Below are positions 1-7,510 of a stretch of DNA of 20,245 nucleotides, one piece after another; within the stretch, counting starts at the first letter, position 1, and every line of letters starts with the position of its first letter. The notes under the pieces were generated by a model. It ran no database searches. It was not told where the DNA came from and was given only the letters and a program-made list of their open reading frames with translations. The translations under genes and the position numbers were made by a program. This stretch comes from JBEAUL01 sp041161475 (GTDB taxonomy: Bacteria; Pseudomonadota; Gammaproteobacteria; UBA6186; Azoamicaceae), in NCBI GenBank assembly GCA_041161475.1, contig JBEAUL010000001.1, positions 1-20,245 on the forward strand, read 5' to 3'.

Positions 1-145
1 GGGTACTCTTTTTTGTAAAAACCAAGGGTGGCGCTTCGTACAAACCGACCTTAAAGGTCTCTGATAATGCAGGTCCCATTGTACATAACAAACCAAACAC
101 ACACATGCCTATGCGAAAAAAGCGCCCAGTCCCTTTCTTTATCAC
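1..145 (-). CDS. Secreted solute-binding-type protein, N-terminus only (cut by window edge)
   Basis: Only the first 48 codons are present; the gene runs off the left edge. A GTG start at 145-143 overlaps the cpoB stop codon in the sequence GTGA, so translation is probably coupled to cpoB. The peptide starts with basic residues (IKKGTGRFFR), then a hydrophobic stretch (IGMCVFGLLCTMGPALS) that looks like a signal peptide, then FKVGLYEAPPLVF. That last string resembles the first beta-strand of family 3 periplasmic solute-binding proteins, where a hydrophobic-Gly strand is followed by a Pro-Pro-[FL]-hydrophobic turn. The same fold occurs in amino-acid ABC transporter binding proteins and in bacterial glutamate-receptor-like ion channels; the visible part cannot tell these apart. 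Its place at the end of the tol-pal operon is unusual. Confidence 0.6.
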   Translation of the reverse strand, partial: MIKKGTGRFFRIGMCVFGLLCTMGPALSETFKVGLYEAPPLVFTKKST

Positions 146-987
146 AAAATACGGCCATCCTGTACTAATTTTTGTAAACGTAACTCTGCTATTTTAGCAG
201 AGGGTGAGTGAGGGTATTTTTCAACGACTTTTTTAAAATACTGTGCTGCCGTTTGATAATTGCCTTTCTCAATTTCAACCAAACCGATTTTAAGTAAAGC
301 ATCTTTGGCTTTTGTATGCTCAGGAAAACCATTAGCGACATCAGAAAAAGCATGGATGGCTTTTTCTAGCAAAAGGGTATTGGACTTTTCAGCATGCCAT
401 TCTGTCCAATAAATTTCACCCAAGGTATAGTAAACACTTGGTGCAAATTCCCCTGTGGGATGAGACATCAAATACTTTTCATAGCTTTTTTCCGCTTCAG
501 AATATTTTTTTTGCTTTAAAAAATTTTCTGCGCTTTTTATCAAATCCTTTTCTGTTTGTAGTAGTGCCGATTTTTCTTCGAGCCCCTCTTTCTGTTCAAC
601 CACATCTTGAGACGCCTTGTCCTTCTTTATTTGAGGCAGATTCGCCGAGACCGTGGATTTACCCCGGTTATCCGACAGTTGTTTTTCTAGATGCAAAAAC
701 AAGGTTTGCTGACTCTTCTCAACGCGCTGTAATTCATGTTCTTGGGTTTCAACCAGACCACGTAAGGTTTGGACTTCCTTTTGTAATGCGGATATTTGTT
801 CTAAGACGTCTTCAGACAAGCCTGCTGGCAAGGATTCATCCACCGCCACACTGCCTTCTTCAGATTGAATAATCGCCCCAGGTTGAGGGGGAATGGCACG
901 AGACTCTATTCGGGGCGATGCATACACTGCCTGCCCCGAACCAATCAACAATAGACCAACATAAACATAAGGGCTAATCTTCTGCAT
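142..987 (-). CDS. cpoB: Cell division coordinator CpoB (YbgF), Tol-Pal associated periplasmic protein
   Basis: 281 residues. CpoB is a periplasmic partner of TolA that links peptidoglycan synthesis at the septum to outer-membrane constriction. Residues 1-24 form a signal peptide ending VYA before SPRIE. Residues about 55-110 are heptad-rich and should form the trimerising coiled coil (LQKEVQTLRGLVETQEHEL and following). A polar linker follows, and about 150-275 hold tetratricopeptide repeats, recognisable from AENFLKQKKYSEAEKSYEKY, the ALLKIG segment and NYQTAAQYFKKVVEKYPHSP. The ATG overlaps the pal stop in TAATG, so the gene is the next one in the tol-pal operon, and its own stop overlaps the following GTG start. 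Assignment is firm from domain order and context. Confidence 0.93.
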   Translation of the reverse strand: MQKISPYVYVGLLLIGSGQAVYASPRIESRAIPPQPGAIIQSEEGSVAVDESLPAGLSEDVLEQISALQKEVQTLRGLVETQEHELQRVEKSQQTLFLHLEKQLSDNRGKSTVSANLPQIKKDKASQDVVEQKEGLEEKSALLQTEKDLIKSAENFLKQKKYSEAEKSYEKYLMSHPTGEFAPSVYYTLGEIYWTEWHAEKSNTLLLEKAIHAFSDVANGFPEHTKAKDALLKIGLVEIEKGNYQTAAQYFKKVVEKYPHSPSAKIAELRLQKLVQDGRIL

Positions 988-1511
988 TATTCAACCTCGT
1001 ACACAATAATAGCGCGACGATTTTCTTTCCATGAAGATTCATCATGACCTAAGGCAACAGGCTTTTCTTTACCGTAACTCACCGTTCGAATTTGGTGATG
1101 TGGCACACCTTTCATCATTAAGAGATTGGCCACTGCTTTTGCTCGACGTTCCCCTAAGGCCACGTTATATTCGCGACTGCCTCGTTCATCGGTATGCCCT
1201 TCTATTCTGGCAATCATTCGAGGATTTTCAATCATTTTTTTTGCATGGGTATAAATAGAGAGCTTATCTTCTGGTCCAATTTCGTACATGTCGTAATCAA
1301 AATAATAAATATCTTGGGCAGCCAATTGTGCTTCTCTTTCGGGAGACAAATGTTCACCATAAAAGCGCGTCACATCTCCCACACCTTTTCTGGCTGAATA
1401 GGCATCCGCATCACCTTGTGTCGCATTTTTGGACGCACAGCCAACCGCCAAGATCATGCATGCGCACACCATTGTCTGTTTTAAGCCAAATACGAGTTTA
1501 TTCGATGTCAT
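987..1511 (-). CDS. pal: Peptidoglycan-associated lipoprotein Pal
   Basis: 174 residues. Pal is an outer-membrane lipoprotein that binds peptidoglycan and TolB. The N-terminus is a lipoprotein signal with lipobox LAVGC, making Cys25 the lipidated residue. The C-terminal half is an OmpA-like domain: DYDMYEIGPEDK, then IEGHTDERGSREYNVALGERRA, which contains the conserved Asp and Arg used to hold diaminopimelate, and a final ENRRAIIVYE strand. The ATG follows a strong ribosome site (GAGGACGG). The gene lies 67 bases after tolB and overlaps cpoB by one base. Length and motifs match the family. Confidence 0.96.
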   Translation of the reverse strand: MTSNKLVFGLKQTMVCACMILAVGCASKNATQGDADAYSARKGVGDVTRFYGEHLSPEREAQLAAQDIYYFDYDMYEIGPEDKLSIYTHAKKMIENPRMIARIEGHTDERGSREYNVALGERRAKAVANLLMMKGVPHHQIRTVSYGKEKPVALGHDESSWKENRRAIIVYEVE

Positions 1512-1578
1512 TGTTCCGTCCTCTTTGCTTCTTTGATCTAAGTATCCTCAACCAATAGGCTACCATGCTTCGTGAAAA

Positions 1579-2982
1579 CTACAAAACAAACGGTGACCAG
1601 GCAGGCTCCTGTACATCGCCCTCTTGTGCAGGCAACTGTAATTTTACTTTACCATCTAAAGAAACCGCACCCAAAATTTGGCGACCAGCACGCTGTGAAC
1701 CATACAGTACCATCATGCCATTTGGGGCAACGCTGGGTGAATCATCTAAGGTGGCTTTGGTCAAAACTTTTAAGGCATTTGTCTCGAGATTTTGGACAGC
1801 AATCCCGAAAGCACCGCCAGGGGTAGCCTGATGCATCATAATTAACTTTTTACCATCTGCGGTAATCGAGGGCCGTGCATTATAGACGCCATTAAATGTT
1901 AATCTACTAACTTTTTTTGAAGAAACATCCACTCGATAAATTTGAGGTCTACCCCCGCGATTAGAAGTAAACACGATAGAGTGCCCTTTCGGATCCCAAT
2001 AGGGTTCTGTATCAATGCCAATCCCATCAGTCATCATGGATAATTTTTTCGTGGCAATATCCAAGACATAAATCTTAGGCGTTCCTTCTTTAGACAATAC
2101 CACAGCCAATTGACGACCATCAGGAGACCAAGCGGGTGCACCATTAATGCCCGGGAATGCGGTTAAGCGCACCACTTTTCCCGTAATAACATCCACAATA
2201 CTGACTTGTGAGCGATTATGTTCAAATGACACAAAGGCCAACTGTTTTCCATCCGGAGACCAGGCGGGGGACATCAATGGATAATCAGAGCGATACAAAA
2301 TCTTAGGGTTAGCCCCATCTGCATCCGCAATTTGCAAGGTATGCTTTGTTTTAATGGCATGCCTTTTTTTGGTCGAACGAGCGAATCGCTCCTCTTGACC
2401 AAACCCTACCGTATTTTCTCGCTCGACAGAGATATAAGCAATTCGAGTAGAAAAAATGCCTTTTACGCCAATTAATTTTTCGAAAACCAGATCGGCCACG
2501 TGATGAGCCAAGGCTCTAAACTGACTGGGGTGAATATGATCGAAACGCATGGATAACAAGGGTAATTGCCGAGCATCTGTCTTGCCCTTAAATACATCGA
2601 GTAACTCAAAATACACCGTGTAATCATCCTGACCTTGTTTTTGCAAACGCCCTAGGACCAAACTTTCTGCACCCACATTTTTCCAATATCCATAATCGAC
2701 TGCACTGATTTGATCGGGAAATTGGTTTATCCTTCCCATTGGGGTGACTCTAAATTGGCCACTGTTTTGCAAATCCTGGTGAATGACCGTAGCAATTTCT
2801 TGATGTGTCCTGTCATCACTGGAGAAAGGAACAACGGCAATCGGTAATCCACCAAATTGCCCACCATCCACCACAATATTCATTAAGGTTTTGGCCTCTA
2901 CTGCCAAGGGTATAAAACATAAGAGTATTTGACTTAATACAAGCCCTTTTTTTAATACTGATTTTTTTAAAAACTTTAACAC
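1579..2982 (-). CDS. tolB: Tol-Pal system beta-propeller protein TolB
   Basis: 467 residues from the chosen GTG at 2982. TolB is the periplasmic propeller that shuttles between Pal and TolA/colicin-type partners. This start puts a basic region and a hydrophobic signal peptide (LVLSQILLCFIPLAVEA) directly at the N-terminus and leaves 25 bases after the tolA stop; an in-frame TTG at 3027 would overlap tolA and add 15 charged residues, which is unlikely. The N-terminal domain (VVDGGQFGGLPIAVVPF onward) precedes a six-bladed propeller whose blades show PAWSPDGKQLAFVS, PAWSPDGRQLAVV, EPYWDPKGHSIVFTSNRGG, PSITADGKKL and PSVAPNGMMVLYGS. The family is about 430 residues in E. coli; the extra length lies between N-domain and propeller and at the leader. 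Confidence 0.93.
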   Translation of the reverse strand: MLKFLKKSVLKKGLVLSQILLCFIPLAVEAKTLMNIVVDGGQFGGLPIAVVPFSSDDRTHQEIATVIHQDLQNSGQFRVTPMGRINQFPDQISAVDYGYWKNVGAESLVLGRLQKQGQDDYTVYFELLDVFKGKTDARQLPLLSMRFDHIHPSQFRALAHHVADLVFEKLIGVKGIFSTRIAYISVERENTVGFGQEERFARSTKKRHAIKTKHTLQIADADGANPKILYRSDYPLMSPAWSPDGKQLAFVSFEHNRSQVSIVDVITGKVVRLTAFPGINGAPAWSPDGRQLAVVLSKEGTPKIYVLDIATKKLSMMTDGIGIDTEPYWDPKGHSIVFTSNRGGRPQIYRVDVSSKKVSRLTFNGVYNARPSITADGKKLIMMHQATPGGAFGIAVQNLETNALKVLTKATLDDSPSVAPNGMMVLYGSQRAGRQILGAVSLDGKVKLQLPAQEGDVQEPAWSPFVL

Positions 2983-3007
2983 AGTGTACTCACTTTTTAT
3001 GTATTTA

Positions 3008-3940
3008 TTAGGTCGCTGACGGATCAAACGTAAAAATAAAATTCCGAAATTCAGGCATTAACTCCTTGTCTTCTGGTATCGGCAAGGGTGATGCTCGACT
3101 CACGGCCGCTTCAGCCGAACGATCAAAGGCAAAATTGCCACTAGAACGAACCACTTTAGAGCTTAGTACGGTACCATCCGGTAATAATTTAATTTCTAGC
3201 TCACAAACCAATCCCTGCGTATCTTCACCTGGTAAAATCCACACCTGATTGACCTTTTCTCGCATTAAGGCCTGATATTTTTGTCTATGATCGTCTATTA
3301 ATTGTTTTTTCGCTGCCAATATGGCTTGTTGTTCTTTGGCTGCTTTTGCGGCCTTGGCCATTTGCGTTGCCTTTTCTTGTTCTGCTGCTTTTTGTTCGGC
3401 TGCTTTTTTTTCTGCCAATTGTTGGGCCTCAAGCCGTTTTTTTTCTATCGCTATTTTTTGTTCTTCTAATTTTTTCAACCTTTGTTGCTCTTGTAATTTT
3501 TTTTCGCTGAGTGCTTTCAATTCTTTTTCTTGTAAGGCTTTTTTTTGTTGCAAGGCTTGGAGAGCTTCTTTTTCTTTTTCGGCTTGCACTTTTAAGGCCG
3601 TTAATTTTCTCTTTTCTTCTTGAGCAAATTTTTCTTGTTTTTGCTTTAGCTGTTGCAATGCTTCCTGCGCTAGCTTGGCATCACGAATGGTTTTTTGATG
3701 TTGTAGCTCCACGGTTTCTAAGCGTTGCACCTCTTCCACTACGGCGGCTTCATCGATGGTAACCGCTTGTACAATCTTCACTTCAGAGCTTGCGTTTTTT
3801 ACTTGAGCGGGACGAGCACCCGATAACATATCGGTGGTGACCAATAAAAAAGTAAACACAACGGCATGCGCCAACATAGACTGCATGGCACTGATAAAGT
3901 AATCGGTATAATCTTCCGTTGCAATTCCTTTTTTTCCCAT
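3008..3940 (-). CDS. tolA: TolA, inner-membrane protein spanning the periplasm
   Basis: 310 residues. TolA couples the TolQ-TolR proton motor to TolB/Pal and CpoB. One membrane segment at about 20-37 (SMLAHAVVFTFLLVT) is followed by a long Lys/Glu/Ala/Gln-rich helix from about 62 to 225, with repeated AAEQKAAEQ-type patterns. The C-terminal TonB-like domain (about 226-310) contains LVCELEIKLLPDGTVLSSKVVRS and SAEAAVSRASPLPIPED, the hallmark segment of TolA domain III. The ATG at 3940 lies 13 bases after tolR. TolA is poorly conserved in sequence, but position, layout and the C-terminal motif make the call secure. Confidence 0.93.
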   Translation of the reverse strand: MGKKGIATEDYTDYFISAMQSMLAHAVVFTFLLVTTDMLSGARPAQVKNASSEVKIVQAVTIDEAAVVEEVQRLETVELQHQKTIRDAKLAQEALQQLKQKQEKFAQEEKRKLTALKVQAEKEKEALQALQQKKALQEKELKALSEKKLQEQQRLKKLEEQKIAIEKKRLEAQQLAEKKAAEQKAAEQEKATQMAKAAKAAKEQQAILAAKKQLIDDHRQKYQALMREKVNQVWILPGEDTQGLVCELEIKLLPDGTVLSSKVVRSSGNFAFDRSAEAAVSRASPLPIPEDKELMPEFRNFIFTFDPSAT

Positions 3941-3953
3941 CAGTTCACCGTTC

Positions 3954-4376
3954 TCATTCTATGGCTTCCTGAGTCATGAGACCCACTTTAGGAACACCTG
4001 CCTGTTTTAATAACGCCATCACTTGTAAGACCTTATCGTAGATAACTGTTCTATCTCCTCGCACGATCACTGCACGCTGGGGTTGTAATCGTAAGGCGGC
4101 TTGTACTTTTACTGCCAAACGCTCCGGTAATAATGGCTCTACTTCTGCGTTTAAATATAATAAACCGTTTTTATCGACAGACACCAGCAAAGGGGGATGA
4201 TCATGTTGAGGTAACACTTCTGCTGCCGCTTGTGGTAACTGTACTTCAACGCCCTGTGTTAATAAGGGGGCCGTTACCATAAAAATAACCAACAAAACCA
4301 GCATGACATCAATATAGGGCACCACATTGATCTCGGCCATTGGTTTTCCTTTTGCATGAAAACGATTGATTTGCAC
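3954..4376 (-). CDS. tolR: TolR, proton-channel component of the Tol-Pal motor
   Basis: 140 residues, ExbD/TolR family. It begins with a short cytoplasmic tail, then AEINVVPYIDVMLVLLVIFMV, the single membrane helix carrying the conserved Asp of the proton path (the Asp in VPYIDV). The periplasmic domain contains VSVDKNGLLYLNAE and VIVRGDRTVIYDKVLQVMALLKQAGV, typical of the family. A GTG at 4376 is taken as the start, with AGG about 10 bases upstream; starting at the internal Met before AEINVV would leave too short a cytoplasmic tail. It sits 21 bases after tolQ. Confidence 0.94.
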   Translation of the reverse strand: MQINRFHAKGKPMAEINVVPYIDVMLVLLVIFMVTAPLLTQGVEVQLPQAAAEVLPQHDHPPLLVSVDKNGLLYLNAEVEPLLPERLAVKVQAALRLQPQRAVIVRGDRTVIYDKVLQVMALLKQAGVPKVGLMTQEAIE

Positions 4377-4397
4377 AGGGTTACCTATTCTTGTTTG

Positions 4398-5165
4398 TTA
4401 GGGTTGATACAATGGCTCACCATATTCAGCAGAGGTATCTTGTCTTTGTTGTTCTACTTCGGTTTGCATGGTCGCGGTATGACTGTGTACCTGACGATGC
4501 AAGACACTGGTTAATTCATCCACAAAGGTTGCGTACTGATTTGCACTCTTCTGTACCAAACTGGCATAGCGGTTATAAGCCACAACCGCCGGAATAGCCG
4601 CAAACAAGCCCATTGCAGTGGCAACCAGTGCTTCTGAAATCCCCGGTGCAACCATGCTAAGGGTTGCTTGTTGCACGACTCCTAAGGCCCTAAAGGCATT
4701 CATAATACCCCACACAGTGCCAAATAAGCCCACATAAGGACTCACTGAACCAATGGTGGCAAGCCAAGTTAAGTGTTTTTCTAGGCGATCCATTTCTCTG
4801 GCATACGCAATACGCATGGCACGTTGTACACCCTCCATCACGGCCGCAGATGCCATTCCTGGTTGCTTAACCAAACGCAAATATTCCCTAAATCCAGCCA
4901 AAAATAATTGCTGAGTGCCTGGCTCCTCTTTGTGTTCACTCGCTGTGTGCCGTGCCAATCGTTGATACAAACGGCTTAAATCACCCCCTGACCAGAACTG
5001 ATCTTCAAAGTGCCGATTGGCGTGGTTTGCCAAGGAGAAGACACGACGACGCTGAAAAATAATCATCCAGGAAACAACAGAGGCAGACAGTAAAAGTAAC
5101 ATCACCAACTTCACTAAAAGGCTGGCTTGCGTAAAAAGACTGAGTAATGATTGGTCGACTGACAC
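4398..5165 (-). CDS. tolQ: TolQ, proton-channel component of the Tol-Pal motor
   Basis: 255 residues, MotA/TolQ/ExbB family. Membrane segments lie at about 16-38 (LVKLVMLLLLSASVVSWMII), 133-157 (LATIGSVSPYVGLFGTVWGI) and 172-196 (EALVATAMGLFAAIPAVVAY); the GLFGTVWGIM and EALVATAMGL segments are the conserved pore helices. The GTG start is fixed by an AGGGAAG ribosome site seven bases upstream. The protein is longer than the 230-residue E. coli TolQ, with a polar Gln/Glu-rich tail after about residue 228. It is the first gene of the tol operon here; ybgC, normally directly upstream, is missing. Confidence 0.95.
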   Translation of the reverse strand: MSVDQSLLSLFTQASLLVKLVMLLLLSASVVSWMIIFQRRRVFSLANHANRHFEDQFWSGGDLSRLYQRLARHTASEHKEEPGTQQLFLAGFREYLRLVKQPGMASAAVMEGVQRAMRIAYAREMDRLEKHLTWLATIGSVSPYVGLFGTVWGIMNAFRALGVVQQATLSMVAPGISEALVATAMGLFAAIPAVVAYNRYASLVQKSANQYATFVDELTSVLHRQVHSHTATMQTEVEQQRQDTSAEYGEPLYQP

Positions 5166-5191
5166 GATAGACTTCCCTAATACATATCGAG

Positions 5192-5205
5192 AATTTACGT
5201 AAATT
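5192..5205. repeat. 14-bp perfect palindrome at the tolQ promoter
   Basis: AATTTACGTAAATT reads the same on both strands. It overlaps the 3' edge of the proposed minus-strand -10 box and should cover the transcription start, the usual place for a repressor operator. No regulator can be named. Confidence 0.5.
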
Positions 5206-5237
5206 ATATTGTATGCTATTTATGCCTGCTTTGTGAA
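5203..5237 (-). promoter_or_regulatory. Probable sigma70 promoter of the tol-pal operon
   Basis: On the minus strand TTCACA (5237-5232) is followed after 18 bases by TACAAT (5213-5208), which runs directly into a perfect TATAAT (5208-5203). The site is in the 87-base gap between the ruvB stop and the tolQ GTG, leaving a leader of roughly 30 bases. Confidence 0.5.
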
Positions 5238-5252
5238 CTCTGCGAACGGCAG

Positions 5253-6275
5253 TCAATTACCTAACGCAATTGTTTTTGGCTTTAGGCCAAAGTGCTGATA
5301 CGCTTTTGGCAATGCTATACGACCACGGGGCGTGCGCATGATATAGCCTTCTTGTAATAAGTAGGGTTCTAATACCTCTTCGATGGTACCACGCTCCTCT
5401 CCTATCACAGCGGCTAAGGTATCCAACCCTACTGGGCCACCCTCAAATTTTTCGATTAAAGCCCTTAAAAAACCGCAGTCCAGCCGATCGAAACCAGCGT
5501 GATCGACTTCGAGTAAACGCAAGGCTTCTTCGGCCAATTCAGCGGTAATTTTTCCCTTCGACTTTAACTGCGCATAATCCCGTACGCGACGTAACAAGCG
5601 ATTGGCAATACGCGGTGTGCCACGAGAACGCTTTGCAATTTGTCTCGCCCCCTCTTCTGTGGCTTCTGTGGCTAAAATACTGGCAGAACGAGACACTATC
5701 TTTAATAAATCGGCTTCCTCATAAAAAGAAAGGCGCGCAACGATACCAAATCTGTCGCGCAAAGGAGAGGTCAGTAAGCCTGCCCGCGTTGTTGCACCCA
5801 CTAAGGTAAACGCAGGCAAGGTCAACTTAATAGAGCGTGCTTGTGGCCCTTCTCCTATCATTAAATCTAACTCATGATCTTCCATCGCTGGATATAAAAT
5901 TTCTTCAATCACGGGGCTCAATCGATGAATTTCATCGATAAATAATACATCCCCTTCTTGTAAGTTGGTTAAGATGGCCGCCAAATCGCCGGCCTTTTCT
6001 AAAATAGGCCCCGAGGTTTGGCGTAAATTGCCACCCATTTCAACCGCGATAATGTGTGCCAGTGTGGTTTTACCTAAGCCAGGCGGACCAAAAATTAAGA
6101 CATGGTCAAGACTTTCTTTTCGTTGACGCGCGGCATCGATAAATATGCTGAGTTGTGCTTTGACAGCCGATTGACCGATATAATCGGATAATTTCTTGGG
6201 CCGAATGGCCCTGTCCACGGTTTGTTCTTCCGTTTTTGGGGTTGCTGCCACCAGTCTATCTGTTTCTATCGCCAC
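5253..6275 (-). CDS. ruvB: Holliday junction branch migration ATPase RuvB
   Basis: 340 residues from the chosen GTG at 6275. RuvB is the AAA+ hexameric motor that, loaded by RuvA, drives branch migration of Holliday junctions. The GTG gives VAIETDRLVAA, aligning with the E. coli start (M-IEADRL), with AGG nine bases upstream; an in-frame TTG at 6299 would add eight residues. Walker A is GPPGLGKTT (about 63-71), Walker B LFIDEIH (about 111-117), sensor 1 LVGATTRAGLL and the arginine finger SPLRDRFG. The C-terminal winged helix includes VGLDTLAAVIGEERGTIEEV and YIMRTPRGR. The gene is separated from ruvA by two unrelated genes, so it may need its own promoter. Confidence 0.96.
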   Translation of the reverse strand: MAIETDRLVAATPKTEEQTVDRAIRPKKLSDYIGQSAVKAQLSIFIDAARQRKESLDHVLIFGPPGLGKTTLAHIIAVEMGGNLRQTSGPILEKAGDLAAILTNLQEGDVLFIDEIHRLSPVIEEILYPAMEDHELDLMIGEGPQARSIKLTLPAFTLVGATTRAGLLTSPLRDRFGIVARLSFYEEADLLKIVSRSASILATEATEEGARQIAKRSRGTPRIANRLLRRVRDYAQLKSKGKITAELAEEALRLLEVDHAGFDRLDCGFLRALIEKFEGGPVGLDTLAAVIGEERGTIEEVLEPYLLQEGYIMRTPRGRIALPKAYQHFGLKPKTIALGN

Positions 6276-6330
6276 TATAGCCAACCTTTTTTTCAACAAT
6301 CATGCGTCACCAAATACAGAAACGCAACTC

Positions 6331-6360
6331 AGCATACGCAAAAAACCTTCCCCATGGCAA
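6331..6360 (-). promoter_or_regulatory. Candidate promoter for ruvB
   Basis: On the minus strand TTGCCA (6360-6355) and TATGCT (6336-6331) are spaced by 18 bases in the 89-base gap between the repeat-protein stop and ruvB. The match is moderate; transcription from the upstream repeat gene is the alternative. Confidence 0.3.
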
Positions 6361-6364
6361 GTCG

Positions 6365-6859
6365 CTATTGCGCAGGGTCCGCGATAGGCCTTGGGGGTAA
6401 ACCGCCACCACTGCTGCTAGCGGGGCCTGCAGGTCCTCCTTGTGTCACCCGTCCACTTGGGCCACCGATGCCACCTGGCGTTACAACACCATTTGGTCCG
6501 CCGGGCCCCCCTTGCGTCAATTCTCCTTCTGGACCTCCTCTGCCACCAGATATCACGTCTCCGTTGGGTCCTGCCGGGCCGCCACGCGTGACATCTCCTT
6601 CAGGTCCTCCTCTGCCACCAGAAATCAGCTGTCCTTCGGGGCCCGCAATTCCCCCTGGGGTTAACTGACCTTGTGGTCCCGCTCTAGATGGACCGGTTTC
6701 TGTAGGGCCAGGGCTATTTTCGCCAGATGCTCCCTTCCAGGCATTTTGATTATTCGGGGGTGGCGGAACAAACACGCTAACCGCATTTAGAGACTCAGCA
6801 TGTAGTATGGTTGTTGGCAACAACAGTAAGATGATTCGACACATGAGGCGGATATGCAT
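6365..6859 (-). CDS. Exported Gly-Pro repeat protein (seven 12-residue repeats), function unknown
   Basis: 164 residues from the ATG at 6859, which has a strong ribosome site (AGGAAAGG) just upstream; an upstream in-frame GTG at 6889 lacks one. Residues 1-21 are a signal peptide (MHIRLMCRIILLLLPTTILHA). Residues 22-60 are polar and Pro-rich (VPPPPNNQN). Residues 61-144 are seven tandem units of exactly 12 residues, consensus G-P-x-G-x-[VL]-[TI]-x-G-G-x-[GA]. The tail ends GGGLPPRPIADPAQ. Gly occupies positions 1, 4 and 10 of each unit but position 7 is Thr or Ile, so the collagen Gly-X-Y rule is broken once per unit. No Cys in the mature part and no catalytic motif. It lies between ruvA and ruvB, divergent from the reductase gene. 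I do not recognise a family; collagen-like or other Gly-rich structural protein of the periplasm or surface are possibilities. Confidence 0.8.
   Translation of the reverse strand: MHIRLMCRIILLLLPTTILHAESLNAVSVFVPPPPNNQNAWKGASGENSPGPTETGPSRAGPQGQLTPGGIAGPEGQLISGGRGGPEGDVTRGGPAGPNGDVISGGRGGPEGELTQGGPGGPNGVVTPGGIGGPSGRVTQGGPAGPASSSGGGLPPRPIADPAQ
6428..6679 (-). repeat. Seven tandem 36-bp coding repeats
   Basis: 252 bases, exactly seven 36-bp units, encode residues 61-144 of the exported repeat protein. A second period of 72 bp is visible: units ending GGRG alternate with units ending GGPA or GGPG, and for example the bases around 6533 and 6605 are nearly identical. This suggests growth by duplication of a two-unit block. 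Units differ by third-base and by coding changes, so they are diverged, not freshly amplified. Confidence 0.85.
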
Positions 6860-6946
6860 TTTCTTTCCTTTCCTGGGATGGTGATACACCGCTGATTTAG
6901 GCTACAATAACGCCTATCTTTTGGTTATTTTTACAGGGAAATAGGT

Positions 6947-7510
6947 ATGTTAAATTACTTGTGCATGAGCTTATCTTTACGAAAAGATTCCTTTAATACC
7001 CGTTTAATTCACATTGTACAAAATATTATCAAAGCAGAAAAACAAAGCAAAAGCGAATTGATTGATCTGAATGATTATCTTATGCCAGCGTACAATGCAG
7101 ATATTCAAATGAACCAAGGTTTTCCAAAAACAAGCGAAGCCTTGGCAGAAAAAATCAAAGTAGCGGATGGATTAATACTGTCTTCACCTGAATATAATTT
7201 TTCCTACCCAGGATTTTTTAAAAATATGCTGGATTGGCTGTCTCGCTATCGCCCAATGCCTTGGCTCAACAAACCCATGTTATTGCTGTCAGCATCCCCT
7301 TCTTTAGTGGGCGGTAATCGCGGATTATGGCACTTGCGGGTTCCTTTTGAATCAACAAACGTTTTTGTTTTCCCTGATATGTTTTCACTGGCCAGCGCAC
7401 ACGAGGCCTTTAACGATAAAGGGGAATTAAAAGATCCGGCCATGGCAGACAGACTCGCCGCAACTGTGCGTGGATTTTTAGCCTTTAGTACGGCATTAAC
7501 TAAGCGTTAA
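6947..7510 (+). CDS. NAD(P)H-dependent FMN reductase family flavoprotein
   Basis: 187 residues, flavodoxin-like fold. These enzymes reduce flavins, quinones or similar electron acceptors using NAD(P)H and bound FMN. The phosphate-binding loop appears as SLSLRKDSFN (about 8-17), and the flavin-contact segment as SPEYNFSYPGFFKNMLDW (80-97), matching the family pattern [ST]PEYN...PG.LKN..DW. A third segment, LLLSASPSLVGGNRG, fits the conserved S.S.G..GG strand-loop. The usual Gly at the start of the loop (GSLR) is Ser here, and the N-terminal strand is short, so the start may be imperfect. AGGGAAATAGGT precedes the ATG. It is the only plus-strand gene within this ruv/tol block, and its stop lies eight bases from the convergent ruvA stop. 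Substrate cannot be told. Confidence 0.85.
   Translation: MLNYLCMSLSLRKDSFNTRLIHIVQNIIKAEKQSKSELIDLNDYLMPAYNADIQMNQGFPKTSEALAEKIKVADGLILSSPEYNFSYPGFFKNMLDWLSRYRPMPWLNKPMLLLSASPSLVGGNRGLWHLRVPFESTNVFVFPDMFSLASAHEAFNDKGELKDPAMADRLAATVRGFLAFSTALTKR

Noticed and set aside
2980..3027. TTG start of tolB at 3027 overlapping tolA
   Set aside because: It would put 15 polar residues before the signal peptide; the GTG at 2982 gives a normal signal sequence.
3321..3762. Plus-strand open frames rich in Ser, Phe, Ala, Cys and Leu opposite tolA
   Set aside because: They mirror the Lys/Glu/Ala-rich coiled coil of TolA and have no ribosome site or recognisable protein features.
6222..6668. Plus-strand Pro-rich open frame opposite the repeat gene
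   Set aside because: It is the complement of the Gly-rich repeats; the minus-strand frame has a signal peptide and ribosome site, this one has neither.
6428..6679. Regular 36-bp repeats that could suggest a CRISPR array or minisatellite
   Set aside because: The units are contiguous with no spacers, stay in frame, and encode a consistent 12-residue motif after a signal peptide.
6365..6859. Calling the repeat protein a true collagen-like protein
   Set aside because: The Gly-X-Y rule fails at position 7 of every unit (Thr or Ile), so the name would overstate what is seen.
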